A stretch of 26,034 nt of DNA from Gemmatimonadota bacterium (GCA_009840005.1 VXOR01000038.1:1-26034), one strand, 5' to 3'. Positions 16,333 to 24,994 are shown, counted from the first letter of the stretch. Translations and numbers: made by a program. The notes: a model not told the origin generated them from the sequence alone.

Positions 16333-18081
16333 TTATACACATTCAAAGACTAAGCGGCACTCTTCCCGCAGAGCATCCGGCCGATGAATGCGGGGGGGGC
16401 CATGATCCGTTTCTTCATACACAACGGCTTGTGGTACTTCTTTGGCAGCGGAGTTTGAGCATACGATGTGGAAACAGTCTAAATGGCCAAAGAAAAAATC
16501 AAAATAGGGATCGCTATTCTCCAAGACCTTATGACGCAACGCCTCATCTTGCCCGTTGGCCTCCGTCAGTGCTGGCGCACCGATGCTGATCCCGTGAAAT
16601 TCCACGGGAATCCATCCGATATCTGAGATGAAAACCTCAGCCCACGTATGCCCAAACACTACTTCGTCATACGTTCGGTTTTCGTATCGGCGCGGCCCCA
16701 ACGGATTGACCGCTATGGCTCCGGTCTGTTCACGGGCCGGTATTTTTTGCAGACGGCAAAGAGCAATAAAAGCACGAGCCAATGTAATACAATGGCCACC
16801 GTCGTCCGTCAGTGCTTTTAGGGTGCTACACTGATAACATTGGCAGCTATCTTTGGTCTTCTTAAAATGCTTGTTCTTGGCCAAGTAGTCATATAAAAGA
16901 CGGGCTTTTTCCAAGTCGCTTGTCCCTTCGTCCATGCCCACCTCCTCCCAACAACGGCGGACGAGTGGGTGTTCTACCAAGGACTCATCGACGGTAGTGT
17001 AGCACTCGAACTGTTCCGACGTAAGCGTCTCATCGGTCCCTGTAGTTCCCATCACTCTCGCATAAACCGTCAATTCGCATACGTAAGAAAACGTATATGC
17101 CGCACCGGAGCTAAAGTCACAAACGATAGGATAGCCATAGAAGAAACCGGCGTGTGGCAAAAAGTGTTCTTGCATTTCCGTAGGACTGCAAGACAGTAGC
17201 TTTATATCTGTCTGAAAGTCGGTTGCTATTGGATACGGCAGAAATATCCGTGCATTGTGTATTGCGTCCTCGACAGCCGACAAAGTAAAGGTGTACGTCA
17301 ACTGCAAACGCTGGTGCTCCATAGCCGGATGAAGCGCACCATTCTTTTTGGTAATGAAGAACGAGCGCATCTCCTCACGCGCCTCGTAATCACGCGCAAA
17401 AAAGCGAGCGTCGTTATCGTATAGCCAATTCCACGAATCGAAACGATCATACCAGATGCCATCTGGTCTCACTTCATGCGGCATCTGGTGATTGCACCCA
17501 TTTTCGAGCATCTCTTCAATTTGCTCGTCATTGAGTACCGTGCTCAACGACAACTGCCGGACAAAATCGCGTTGAGCTATCTGGTACTGTGAATCAAGTC
17601 GGTTTTCTTTCATACGACTCATCCAGTACCCATCAACTATATCCGCGACGCGATGGGCGTCCTGCCATTGTTGTATTTCGGCGGCAAAAGCACGGCATCG
17701 TTTAGCGAATATCGCATAGTGGTTTAACACGCCCTCGACACTTTGGACGAGCGCCATCGGTCGGTTGAAGTCTCGGTAGCTCAGTTTAATTCCTAGCCCT
17801 AGTGCTTGTAGGCGATCGCTGAAATAGTCTTGCGGCCCATTCGTGGGCAGCCCAATGACGGGGATGCCCTTGAATAGAGCTTGATAGAAGAAACCGGGAT
17901 CGCCGCCGCCAGCAAAGACGGCCGCTTGCGAGGCCGCCTGCTGCAAAAAACTTGGATCGACGATCTCGCCGCGCTCTATTGGATCGACACCCACTCCAAC
18001 AGGTGGAACTACCCACTGCCGAATCCCCTGCCTTCCTAACTTTTGCAGAGCCTCTTGAATGGAGGGCCAACCGGCTCCCAA
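16333..18081 (-). CDS. C-terminal GT-B glycosyltransferase domain fused to a transglutaminase-like domain (downstream part of an interrupted gene)
   Basis: The frame is continuous with the upstream 18094-18813 gene except for one TGA. The first possible start is a TTG at 18081, with no ribosome site at normal distance. If the TGA were read through, the whole protein would be about 826 aa. Residues 1-160 carry the donor-binding half of a GT-B enzyme: 'AVFAGGGDPGFFYQALFKGIPVIGLPTNGPQDYFSDRLQALGLGIKL', similar to the UGT/MGT 'GG.GT..EAL..G.P' motif. Residues about 250-515 hold a transglutaminase-like core with Cys431 in 'DDGGHC', His478 in 'FGHTWAEVFI', and Glu494 in 'WIPVEFHG', where Asp is usual. 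A cysteine-rich 'CQCYQC' lies just before the core. Such domains act as proteases, amidases or cross-linkers; which one is unknown. Confidence 0.75.
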   Translation of the reverse strand: MGAGWPSIQEALQKLGRQGIRQWVVPPVGVGVDPIERGEIVDPSFLQQAASQAAVFAGGGDPGFFYQALFKGIPVIGLPTNGPQDYFSDRLQALGLGIKLSYRDFNRPMALVQSVEGVLNHYAIFAKRCRAFAAEIQQWQDAHRVADIVDGYWMSRMKENRLDSQYQIAQRDFVRQLSLSTVLNDEQIEEMLENGCNHQMPHEVRPDGIWYDRFDSWNWLYDNDARFFARDYEAREEMRSFFITKKNGALHPAMEHQRLQLTYTFTLSAVEDAIHNARIFLPYPIATDFQTDIKLLSCSPTEMQEHFLPHAGFFYGYPIVCDFSSGAAYTFSYVCELTVYARVMGTTGTDETLTSEQFECYTTVDESLVEHPLVRRCWEEVGMDEGTSDLEKARLLYDYLAKNKHFKKTKDSCQCYQCSTLKALTDDGGHCITLARAFIALCRLQKIPAREQTGAIAVNPLGPRRYENRTYDEVVFGHTWAEVFISDIGWIPVEFHGISIGAPALTEANGQDEALRHKVLENSDPYFDFFFGHLDCFHIVCSNSAAKEVPQAVVYEETDHGPPRIHRPDALREECRLVFECV

Positions 18082-18093
18082 CGTTCTGAGGTC

Positions 18094-18813
18094 TCAGTAC
18101 ACCCCCTCCCGCTCTACATCGCCTTGCTTCTCTATGTCGAGCCCCCCAAGCAGCGGTCCTACGAAAAAGTAGTTGGCAGGCATCTCCGGTCTCAGTGGAT
18201 GAACCGCTGGAATATCGCAGAGCAGATACATTTCCCTAAATGTCGCCCCATCAGTCCATCCTCGATGTGAGGTACTTTCGAGTATGTCTTCCCAAGTACA
18301 CACAAATTCAGGTGAGTGAATAGGGTCAGCGTATTCGGGCATAGTATAGGCCGACTTTATCCAAACCACATCTACTTCTTCCAGTGCAGCGGCCAAGCGC
18401 AATGTAGGACGAAAATCCACTATTGCGAAGTCGGGCTTCAAGCGGTCAATCAGTGCTCGCTCGGCTTCCACACTCTGATCGATGAGTGAATCGTAGTCCA
18501 CTTCATTCGTGCCAAAATCTAGTACTACTCCCAAGTCTTGTATCGGCGTGGCGAGGTCGTGCAGTGGGAACTCCGCTTGCCGGACTAGATCGGCAAACGG
18601 GCCCGTACCCGCAAAATTGACGCGATATCCTCGGCCCCGAAGCGTCGTACCCACCACCAAAGCACGATGCGCGGAAGCACTGTCGAAACCATGAAAAAAG
18701 ATCAGTGTTGAAACTCTGTCCCGCTCTAGACGACGAGAGCGTTCTTTTTCCTCAAGTTGTCTGATGATCTTGAAGAGTCCAGATAATATCCGGTGCTGTA
18801 TCGCTTTGAGCAT
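18094..18813 (-). CDS. N-terminal (acceptor) half of a GT-B glycosyltransferase, ended by an in-frame TGA
   Basis: This is a 239-aa protein from the ATG 18813, with AAAGGA 7 nt upstream and 11 nt after the TPR gene stop. After a basic, possibly membrane-associated N-terminus, 'TLIFFHGFDSASAHRALVVGTTLRGRGYRVNFAGTGPFADLV' is the nucleotide-sugar transferase (MGT/GT28-like) N-terminal fold. 'DFAIVDFRPTLRLAAALEEVDVVWIKSAY' and 'NYFFVGPLLGG' lead to the usual domain boundary. The TGA (18094-18096) falls right at that boundary, and the same frame continues into the C-terminal half. It could be a recent nonsense mutation, a sequence error, recoding, or a true two-subunit split like Alg13/Alg14 or PssD/PssE. 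Confidence 0.78.
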   Translation of the reverse strand: MLKAIQHRILSGLFKIIRQLEEKERSRRLERDRVSTLIFFHGFDSASAHRALVVGTTLRGRGYRVNFAGTGPFADLVRQAEFPLHDLATPIQDLGVVLDFGTNEVDYDSLIDQSVEAERALIDRLKPDFAIVDFRPTLRLAAALEEVDVVWIKSAYTMPEYADPIHSPEFVCTWEDILESTSHRGWTDGATFREMYLLCDIPAVHPLRPEMPANYFFVGPLLGGLDIEKQGDVEREGVY

Positions 18814-18824
18814 CGTTTTGTCCT

Positions 18825-20030
18825 TTATATTCGGCTACCCGCCTTCAGCAACTCTTCTACAAACTCAATTTTGTCGTCTAGCTGAAGTTCGCGGTAGAGT
18901 TCCAGTGCTTGCCGCCATTGAAGTAAGGCATCGAAAGGAGCCTGATTCGACGCATAGGCCCGCCCCAAGCTAACTCTAACGTCGGCGACAGCTTCCAAGT
19001 CCGATACTTTCGCAAAAAGTTGCAATGCCTGCTGATATGCCTCCTCAGCCGCCTTAACGTTTTCAACATCCGTATAGGCATCGCCCAAAAGAACCGCTTG
19101 CACTGCCCGGCCCTTGGTATCCCCGATCTCGTCAAACAATTTCCTCGCCTGCTGGAACAGGGCCAAGGCTTCTCGCGTGTCGCCCTTCTCTCGCAGCACC
19201 TGCCCCAGACCACCCATAGTGCGAGCCTCAAACTGTTTATTGCCTAACTTTTGTTGGATGGCCAGCGTCCGACGGTACATTTCTGCCGCCTCATCAAACC
19301 GCTCCATCCGTCTATATACGCCTCCCAGAACGCTGTAATGATGCGCCAACCCCTCGTCGCGCTGAAGCCGCTCCTCGATCTCAAGGCCTTTTTTTAAAAT
19401 GTCCTCGGCCTCGGCTAAACGCTGCTGTTGGAGATAGACCAAACCCAAGCCCTGATAGTGGCCGGAAATACCCGGTAGATCGCCGAGTTCTTCGCACACG
19501 TTGAGCCCCTGCTGGAAATAGGCTTCGGCCTCTTCCTGCTTGTTCTGCCGTAGTGCCAACTGCCCCAGATTGCCGCATTCTTCCGCCCAATAGGCTCTAT
19601 TGCCCGACGCCTCGTGGAGTTGCTGAGCGCGGGTGTGCAGATCTCTCGCCTCGGCGATTTTTCCTTGGAGATGGGCGACAAAGCCTCTGTTGCTATAATT
19701 GACGGCCAGACGCACCTCATCACGACGTTCACTATTGATCTCAAAGGCCGCATTGAGATAGTCAACCGCCTTATTCATCTGCCCCTTGACTTGGTACATA
19801 AGCCCCAAGCCGCTACACGCATCGGCTTCCAACTTCCGATCCTGCAACGGCCGTGCTTTCGCAAGGGCTCTTCGGTAAAGCTCCTCGGCCTTGTCGAGTT
19901 CACCTTGTTCCTTGTAATAGCGCCCCAACAAGAGACAAGCCTTAGCTTGGGTGCGTACATCGCGATTTTGTGCGATCCGTGCCCGCTGTATGGTTACGTC
20001 GCGTTCGGGAATTAACGGAATGATTTCCAT
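18825..20030 (-). CDS. Tetratricopeptide-repeat (TPR) protein
   Basis: This is a 401-aa protein made almost wholly of about nine TPR units of roughly 40 residues, for example 'CLLLGRYYKEQGELDKAEELYRRALAKA', 'YQGLGLVYLQQQRLAEAEDILKKGLEI' and 'YSVLGGVYRRMERFDEAAEMYRRTLAI'. The repeats have the longer spacing typical of kinesin-light-chain/NB-ARC-associated TPRs. There is no signal peptide and no enzymatic domain, so it is a cytoplasmic protein-binding scaffold. The start at ATG 20030 is supported by GAGGAGGAG about 10 nt upstream. Lying between the thioredoxin genes and the glycosyltransferase genes, it may hold the modification enzymes or their substrate together. This is inference from position only. 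Confidence 0.93.
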   Translation of the reverse strand: MEIIPLIPERDVTIQRARIAQNRDVRTQAKACLLLGRYYKEQGELDKAEELYRRALAKARPLQDRKLEADACSGLGLMYQVKGQMNKAVDYLNAAFEINSERRDEVRLAVNYSNRGFVAHLQGKIAEARDLHTRAQQLHEASGNRAYWAEECGNLGQLALRQNKQEEAEAYFQQGLNVCEELGDLPGISGHYQGLGLVYLQQQRLAEAEDILKKGLEIEERLQRDEGLAHHYSVLGGVYRRMERFDEAAEMYRRTLAIQQKLGNKQFEARTMGGLGQVLREKGDTREALALFQQARKLFDEIGDTKGRAVQAVLLGDAYTDVENVKAAEEAYQQALQLFAKVSDLEAVADVRVSLGRAYASNQAPFDALLQWRQALELYRELQLDDKIEFVEELLKAGSRI

Positions 20031-20051
20031 GTATCGTAGTCTCCTCCTCGA

Positions 20052-20579
20052 TTATAGCTTTTGCACGGCTTCCCATACCGACGGCATCCCCCGTGCAAAA
20101 GAAGCGATAGTTCCCTCCTCGCTGACCACGTAAAACTGCGGTACGCCCCCGATCCGATAGGCTTGGGAAACTGCACCCGCCGAATCAACCAAAACAGGTA
20201 TCGTCAAATCGTGGTTTTTGACGATTTGCTGCACTTGGTCTTTTGTGCCTTGGCTGACCAGTAATAACTGGCGTCCTTCAGGAAGGTCGAATTCTACCAA
20301 GTAACGTTCCAAGTCGTCGCAATACGGGCAGGTCGGGGTTACAAAAGCGAGTCCTACGCGCTGCCCCTTAAAGCGGCCGAGACGGACGTGGCCCCCTTGC
20401 ACAGAGGGCAATTCAAAATCAGGAGCGTCCGTTCCTTCAGATAAATAGTCAGAACGCTTCGCATCTCCTTCGCTCCAGACGATCCCGGTTGGCTCCCCCG
20501 ACTTCTCCTTGAAAATCAGCGCGATCAATAAGACTACACTGACAAGCCCGGCGACCTTCCAAGACTTTTGATCACCCAT
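20052..20579 (-). CDS. Membrane-anchored thioredoxin-fold protein (TlpA/MauD-like), CPYC
   Basis: This is a 175-aa protein whose ATG at 20579 overlaps the previous stop by 1 nt (TAATG). One N-terminal helix (about 8-23) anchors a periplasmic redoxin domain: 'GTDAPDFELPSVQGGHVRLGRFKGQRVGLAFVTPTCPYCDDL', with active-site C84-P-Y-C87 and the cis-proline in 'GGVPQFYVV'. 'SPTCPxCK'-type wording is seen in MauD and related maturation thioredoxins. It should reduce or isomerise disulfides in exported proteins. Together with the gene before it, it makes a tandem CxxC pair. No DsbD or MauE-type electron donor is in the window, although the distant DUF255-DsbD-alpha fusion might contribute. Confidence 0.9.
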   Translation of the reverse strand: MGDQKSWKVAGLVSVVLLIALIFKEKSGEPTGIVWSEGDAKRSDYLSEGTDAPDFELPSVQGGHVRLGRFKGQRVGLAFVTPTCPYCDDLERYLVEFDLPEGRQLLLVSQGTKDQVQQIVKNHDLTIPVLVDSAGAVSQAYRIGGVPQFYVVSEEGTIASFARGMPSVWEAVQKL

Positions 20580-21124
20580 TATTCTGCTCTCTCTTTTACA
20601 ATTACTTTTTGCGCGGACTGCACAATGTTCTCAATCGGGGTTCCTCCACCCCTAGCGGCCGCGACGATCCGTTGTTCCCCATCCACCAAGAGCGCGGTCG
20701 GGAAATTCGTGATGTTGAGATGCTCCATTGTCAGCAGCAGCGTATCTACGGCAATGGGAAAGGCCAAACCATGCTCGGCGACTTTCTCCGGCAATCCTTC
20801 CCGCGTATTGGCAATCATCAATATGGGAATGTCGGTGGCCACTTCCCCGATAGTGGGGTACATGGTGTCGCAGGCATCGCAGTCCGGCAACGTAAAGATC
20901 AGTAGGTGGGGTTCGTCCTGGTATAGATGGGTAGAGACCGGGCGGCCATCTAACTGTTCGAGTTCGTATTCTGGAACCAACTCCCCAAGCAGATGATCCA
21001 AGCCTGTATCCATTAGGACGATTGGGGGATTGTTGAGTTTGGCGGCCAACAATAGACTGGTCCCCAAGAGAATGCCCAGCACTGTTGACAGTAACAGCAT
21101 CACCCCTTGCGGTTTTGAGCGCAT
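20579..21124 (-). CDS. Membrane-anchored thioredoxin-fold protein, CDAC
   Basis: This is a 181-aa protein from the ATG 21124, with an AAAGGAAG site about 5-7 nt upstream. The helix at about 9-28 is followed by a short linker and a thioredoxin-like domain with 'LLIFTLPDCDACDTMYPTIGEV' (C82-D-A-C85) and a cis-proline in 'NFPTALLVDGEQ'. The acidic CDAC pair is unusual compared with CPYC/CGPC and suggests a different redox potential from its neighbour, so one may reduce and the other oxidise. Both are predicted to face the periplasm. It sits 15 nt after the A24 peptidase gene and overlaps the next redoxin gene. Confidence 0.85.
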   Translation of the reverse strand: MRSKPQGVMLLLSTVLGILLGTSLLLAAKLNNPPIVLMDTGLDHLLGELVPEYELEQLDGRPVSTHLYQDEPHLLIFTLPDCDACDTMYPTIGEVATDIPILMIANTREGLPEKVAEHGLAFPIAVDTLLLTMEHLNITNFPTALLVDGEQRIVAAARGGGTPIENIVQSAQKVIVKERAE

Positions 21125-21139
21125 AGTTTCTTCCTTTCC

Positions 21140-22297
21140 CTAAAACGCATCGAATAACGGCTGCATCCACCGATTGGCTAGCCCGACGATACTACCGGTC
21201 CAGAATAGCGTTAGACCAACACCAACCATCAAAATCGGCGCAAACGGAAGCGACAGTTCTACCTCTAACTGATCGTCCCAAGCGCGAAACGATCCCTTCT
21301 TCTGCAGGTCTTTTAGTTGGCGCACTTTCCTGATAGTCAACGGTCTTCCCTTGCGGCCTATGAGCGCTGGTGTATCTCCACGCTGATCGCCAAACGAAAC
21401 CACTTCGACTCGGTCTTGCTCAGGGGCTTCATAGATCGACTGATGGAGCACCATGCCCGGCTGTAAGGCATCAATAGCAACCGGTTGCACAAACTTTTGG
21501 TAATCGAGAGTATGGATATACACATAGACGTTCCGTATGCCCCACAGCACGGCCCAAAGCACCAGATAGAGCAAGTAGTCTCCGGTGCCGATCGCGCTAA
21601 AAAGGCCGACCACCAGCCCGGGCACAACCCAAATGACTCTATTGGATACCTTGATCCGATCTTCATGGAGCAAATAGAGTACCGCGCCCACCACGATCGC
21701 CTCGGCGAGGGTCAACGTCCCGCCGACCAACGTCGTCCCGCCTAACACCAGTCCACTCACTCCTGCCGCCTCAATCCCAGGGCGCAACCAGCCCCAACTC
21801 CTGCTCTTTTTATTGTCACTTGCAGATTTTTTGCTAGGTTTTGCGGGTTTATGGATGACCAGCAGGGCCAAAAGAAAAACGGTATTGATCAAAATGGTGT
21901 TGACCAACAACGCCCAGATAGGAGTATCTAGCGAAAAGAAGGTCGAGGAGACGGCCGGCCATTGCTGACCAAACAACGTACTCGGCAGCGCCGCGACCAT
22001 GGCCCAATACAGCTTGGCATCGCCCGCCCCCCAGAAGCCATACATAAACAACAGGTAGCCGACGACAAACCCCAGCACAAAGGATAGGCCGATCTGCACG
22101 AGTGTAACCTCATCCAATACCCACAATCCCATTTGCCCTATCAGCCCCAGAACGAGCAAAATCCAAGTAGCTGCGTTGGGAATCTCTCGATGGCTGATGT
22201 CCGTATAGGTTGTGTAGGAGGCAACCGCCATGATTGAGCACAATAAGGCCCATTCTACCCAGAAAACGGGATTGATCTCATTGAGCAGCATATCCAT
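21140..22297 (-). CDS. A24-family prepilin-type leader peptidase with an extra C-terminal region
   Basis: This is a 385-aa integral membrane aspartic protease of the type that removes leader peptides from pilin-like proteins on the cytoplasmic side. The catalytic aspartates are visible: D33 in 'YTDISHREIPN' and D93 in the GxGD motif 'WGAGDAKLYW'. Six or more hydrophobic helices follow. The N-terminal methyltransferase domain of PilD is absent. Unlike small TadV/CpaA enzymes (about 150-170 aa), it has a long C-terminal part with additional helices, a soluble stretch at about 275-345 ('LQPGMVLHQSIYEAP', 'RKGRPLTIRKVRQLKDLQKKG') and a last helix at about 352-375. That layout recalls archaeal A24 C-terminal extensions. 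The ATG at 22297 has GAGGAGGA about 7 nt upstream. No pilin or pilus-motor gene is in the window. Confidence 0.88.
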   Translation of the reverse strand: MDMLLNEINPVFWVEWALLCSIMAVASYTTYTDISHREIPNAATWILLVLGLIGQMGLWVLDEVTLVQIGLSFVLGFVVGYLLFMYGFWGAGDAKLYWAMVAALPSTLFGQQWPAVSSTFFSLDTPIWALLVNTILINTVFLLALLVIHKPAKPSKKSASDNKKSRSWGWLRPGIEAAGVSGLVLGGTTLVGGTLTLAEAIVVGAVLYLLHEDRIKVSNRVIWVVPGLVVGLFSAIGTGDYLLYLVLWAVLWGIRNVYVYIHTLDYQKFVQPVAIDALQPGMVLHQSIYEAPEQDRVEVVSFGDQRGDTPALIGRKGRPLTIRKVRQLKDLQKKGSFRAWDDQLEVELSLPFAPILMVGVGLTLFWTGSIVGLANRWMQPLFDAF

Positions 22298-22566
22298 AGT
22301 CCAATCCTCCTCAAAAAGCAGTTCTCGTAGATTCTGATAGCCAGTTTCCCGCTTGGCGCCATTGAGTTAGGCATTCCTATTATTGCGCCGATATTCTGAC
22401 CGACGACCAAAGGCGCGGACAGTACCCCGCAAAGTGGTCGGACCGAAGCGGCCGGCGGCCCACTCCCAAGAAACGCCCGCAACGCGGTCTTCTCTTGGTG
22501 CTAGGAGTATCCCGAGTAATTCGCGTCAGATAGAAAAGGGCAATATCGCGGCGGACGACGACTAGC
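22298..22566. other. Gene-free gap upstream of the A24 peptidase operon
   Basis: This is 269 bp between the small membrane protein gene and the peptidase gene. A minus-strand open frame spans part of it (TTG at 22482) but runs into the peptidase gene in another frame, has no ribosome site and no recognisable motif. It is probably the promoter region of the eight-gene block. I can see only a weak TTGCCC -35 candidate near 22535 and no convincing -10, and no clear terminator. Confidence 0.4.
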
Positions 22567-22866
22567 TTAGTAAGCCAACGCTTCGTCCTCCGTCAGAACG
22601 CGGTAGGCTGATAACACACCGCAACGCGGCACGGGTACGGCCTTTAGGTGGAGAGTCCGTGCGGTGAGATCAAACGCGGCGAGAAGATGCAGTATGGCCT
22701 CTTGCGGCTGCATGGACGGCAGAGGCACTTGGGGGCTGAGGCGCTTTTTATAGCGAGCCATCAGCACCATGATCGCAGATATCAATAGCAGGATTAAACC
22801 AGAGTAAGTCCAATGTAATTTCCCGTGCTGTCTTATCCTTGTTCGAGTCAAATAGCTCAAGTACAT
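22567..22866 (-). CDS. Small single-pass membrane protein of unknown function
   Basis: This is a 99-aa protein beginning at ATG 22866, only 6 nt after the stop of propeller copy 2. The AGGA before it is too close for that ATG, so a TTG at 22860 (7 nt after AGGA) may be the real start. A basic N-terminus (residues 8-16) precedes one hydrophobic helix at about 20-37 ('YSGLILLLISAIMVLMA') and a 'RYKKR' stop-transfer patch. About 55 residues of soluble C-terminus follow with no motif I recognise. Its position suggests co-transcription with the propeller gene. It could be an accessory or anchor for it, but this is weak inference. Confidence 0.55.
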   Translation of the reverse strand: MYLSYLTRTRIRQHGKLHWTYSGLILLLISAIMVLMARYKKRLSPQVPLPSMQPQEAILHLLAAFDLTARTLHLKAVPVPRCGVLSAYRVLTEDEALAY

Positions 22867-22872
22867 GTCCTA

Positions 22873-24978
22873 TTAGGGCAGCTTGGTCGTCTTCTTGGCT
22901 TCCACCCGTCCATCTACTTCCACCTGATAGAGATACACCCCGGCGGCCACCTCTTTGCCCTGCTCGTTACGCCCATCCCAAGTAAACCGATGCGTACCCG
23001 CTCCGAGCGGCCCCTGCCACACCTGCCGCACTCGACGACCCAACACATCATACACCCTCAGCGACACTTCCGCCGCGTCCGTCGCCAACTCAAGGGGAAT
23101 CACCACAGCCGGATTGAACGGATTAGGATAGCTGTCGCCGAGGCGATGCTGTGCCGGTCGCGCTACCTCTGGCGTCAGCACGGCGGTCCTCTGCTCGCCC
23201 ACCGAACTCTTCAACACCTGCACCCCGCCCAAGATGCGATTGAACACCACCAAATCGAGATCGCCGTCGCCATCCACATCCCCCGGCAGCACCTGTGACC
23301 CCTCCCCGGCCAAACGATGTCGCTCCACTTCCTTAGCCGGATTCGCACCCCCACCCCATTCGACAAACACCCCCAAACCCGAGGCGCGATCCCCGCCAAC
23401 AAACGTCCAATCATCCACCCCGTCCCCATTCAGGTCGCGCACCACGACCCGCGAGCGTACAAACAGCCGATCATCATACAGCACCGTCTTCTCCACACCA
23501 CCCGTTGATTGACCTCTCCATAAGAGCAAGCCCTTGGTCCCTTCGAAGAGGTTGTGTTCGACCGCCGTGAGCAGGTCCATCTGCCCATCGTCATCAAAAT
23601 CGCCCACTTGTAAAGGACGAGCAAAAGGCATATTCCTTATATCAGCTTCTAAGAGAGGGTCGCCCTCCCCAGGCGCGGCTTCTAAGTCCATCACTATCCA
23701 CGTGTTGTCCTCGCTGGATAACTGCTCCCACAGCACCTCCAACCCCCCATCGCCGGTAAAGTCGCCTATCCGAGAGGGCGCATGGTTTTCGGCCACCACT
23801 AACGGGGTGGCCGTCCACTCCCCATGCTCGACTTCCCAGACCTCTAACGCTCTTCCTGCGGCCACTGTATGGTATGAAAATAACTCGATCTCGCCGTCCC
23901 CATCCCAATCCATCAAGCCTACGAGTCGGCGGTCAGGTAGCTGGGTGAGCACCTCAATCTGAAGATCCGGCTCGATGGACCAAACCGCTATGTCTGAGGT
24001 AGCGAACACGATCTCGTCTTGGCCATCGCCGGTCAAATCGCCACTCCGCACATTCAAGTAAGTCATCCATCCGATCTCCTCAGTGTGCACCTTTTCAAAG
24101 GTCCCTTGTCCGTCATTGAGCGCCATAACCCAGCCGTTTACAAACGGATTATCTGAGCCGGGGCCTCTACCATTCCAAATGGAGAACAGGTCGAGGTCGC
24201 CGTCTGCATCCAAGTCCGTCAAGACGCCAGAGCCTCCTAAACCCGGCGCAATCGGAGAGAAGACCGGCGGGGCGAAGAGCTTGGCTCCCTCAAAGTGGAA
24301 ATACTCGACCGACGGCGGAGCTAATTCCCCCAATAACAGCTCTTCCACGCCGGTCAACTCGATCCAGTCGATCTCCAACCAACCGACCACCTCCGCCGCT
24401 GACCGAGGCACATTTCGCTCACCCCAGTCCAAGCTAAAACTCAGCCGAATATCCCGTAAAAGACCCTCCCAGACCTCCCGGTCGCTCGGGGCGACCTCCC
24501 CGTCCGATTCGGGCAGGGTTATCTCTACTTCCTGCCACTCGGTGGTATAGACAAAGCCAGCTTGTCCGATCAGCGAAAACCGGTCGCCAAACAGATCGGC
24601 TGGATCGTGCCCTGGAACCGTGCGGTTGTACTCATTGGTCCAAGATAGCAGAAAGGCACCAACTGTAGGACGGTGATGGACCGTGCGAAGCCGAACCCGG
24701 ACCCGGTCGAACAGACCCGAATCGTAGCCGATGGTCGGCGAAACCACTTGGACAAGCGGCGTGGGATACTTCTTGCCGGCCACGGACGGGGACACATCAA
24801 TCGTCCACACGCCGTCTTTGACCTGCCCCGGAAACAGGTTGAATTCAGCCGACCCACCCGCTGCAGCACCTTCTTTGGCGGCCCATCCTTGCGTCGTTCC
24901 GTCGTCGAAGTCCCATGTGATCGCCTCGGCGAAACGGCTCCATAGCCCAATACTTAGAAGAAGCGCGAGATATAACAT
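22873..24978 (-). CDS. Secreted FG-GAP/VCBS beta-propeller protein, copy 2 (complete)
   Basis: This is a 701-aa protein. The ATG at 24978 has AAAGGA 8 nt upstream; an in-frame TTG at 24996 overlaps the leader T-run and is rejected. The signal peptide ends 'RFAEA'. Residues 20-215 form a carbohydrate-binding-like beta-sandwich ('WDFDDGTTQGW'). Seven D-x-D/T/N-x-D-G blades follow: DLDADGDLD, DLTGDGQDE, DWDGDGEIE, DFTGDGGLE, DFDDDGQMD, DLNGDGVDD and DVDGDGDLD. This fits a seven-bladed calcium-binding propeller. Residues about 615-701 ('SYPNPFNPAVVIPLEL', 'VYDVLGRRVRQVW', 'WDGRNEQGKEVAAGVYLYQVEV') are the FlgD-Ig / type IX-like C-terminal module. It is closely related to copy 1 and to the fragment at the right edge. 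I infer a surface-displayed binding or adhesion protein. Confidence 0.93.
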   Translation of the reverse strand: MLYLALLLSIGLWSRFAEAITWDFDDGTTQGWAAKEGAAAGGSAEFNLFPGQVKDGVWTIDVSPSVAGKKYPTPLVQVVSPTIGYDSGLFDRVRVRLRTVHHRPTVGAFLLSWTNEYNRTVPGHDPADLFGDRFSLIGQAGFVYTTEWQEVEITLPESDGEVAPSDREVWEGLLRDIRLSFSLDWGERNVPRSAAEVVGWLEIDWIELTGVEELLLGELAPPSVEYFHFEGAKLFAPPVFSPIAPGLGGSGVLTDLDADGDLDLFSIWNGRGPGSDNPFVNGWVMALNDGQGTFEKVHTEEIGWMTYLNVRSGDLTGDGQDEIVFATSDIAVWSIEPDLQIEVLTQLPDRRLVGLMDWDGDGEIELFSYHTVAAGRALEVWEVEHGEWTATPLVVAENHAPSRIGDFTGDGGLEVLWEQLSSEDNTWIVMDLEAAPGEGDPLLEADIRNMPFARPLQVGDFDDDGQMDLLTAVEHNLFEGTKGLLLWRGQSTGGVEKTVLYDDRLFVRSRVVVRDLNGDGVDDWTFVGGDRASGLGVFVEWGGGANPAKEVERHRLAGEGSQVLPGDVDGDGDLDLVVFNRILGGVQVLKSSVGEQRTAVLTPEVARPAQHRLGDSYPNPFNPAVVIPLELATDAAEVSLRVYDVLGRRVRQVWQGPLGAGTHRFTWDGRNEQGKEVAAGVYLYQVEVDGRVEAKKTTKLP

Positions 24979-24994
24979 GGCCGATGTCCTTTGC

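Noticed and set aside
18060..18096. Selenocysteine recoding of the TGA, because GGAGCC-GGTT-GG..CTCC could fold about 15 nt downstream
   Set aside because: The stem is short and bulged, no glycosyltransferase selenoprotein is known to me, and no selenocysteine machinery is visible in the window. A mutation, error or split enzyme is simpler.
22255..22482. A 75-codon frame overlapping the start of the A24 peptidase gene
   Set aside because: It has a TTG start without a ribosome site, runs through the peptidase ribosome site and start in another frame, and shows no motif.
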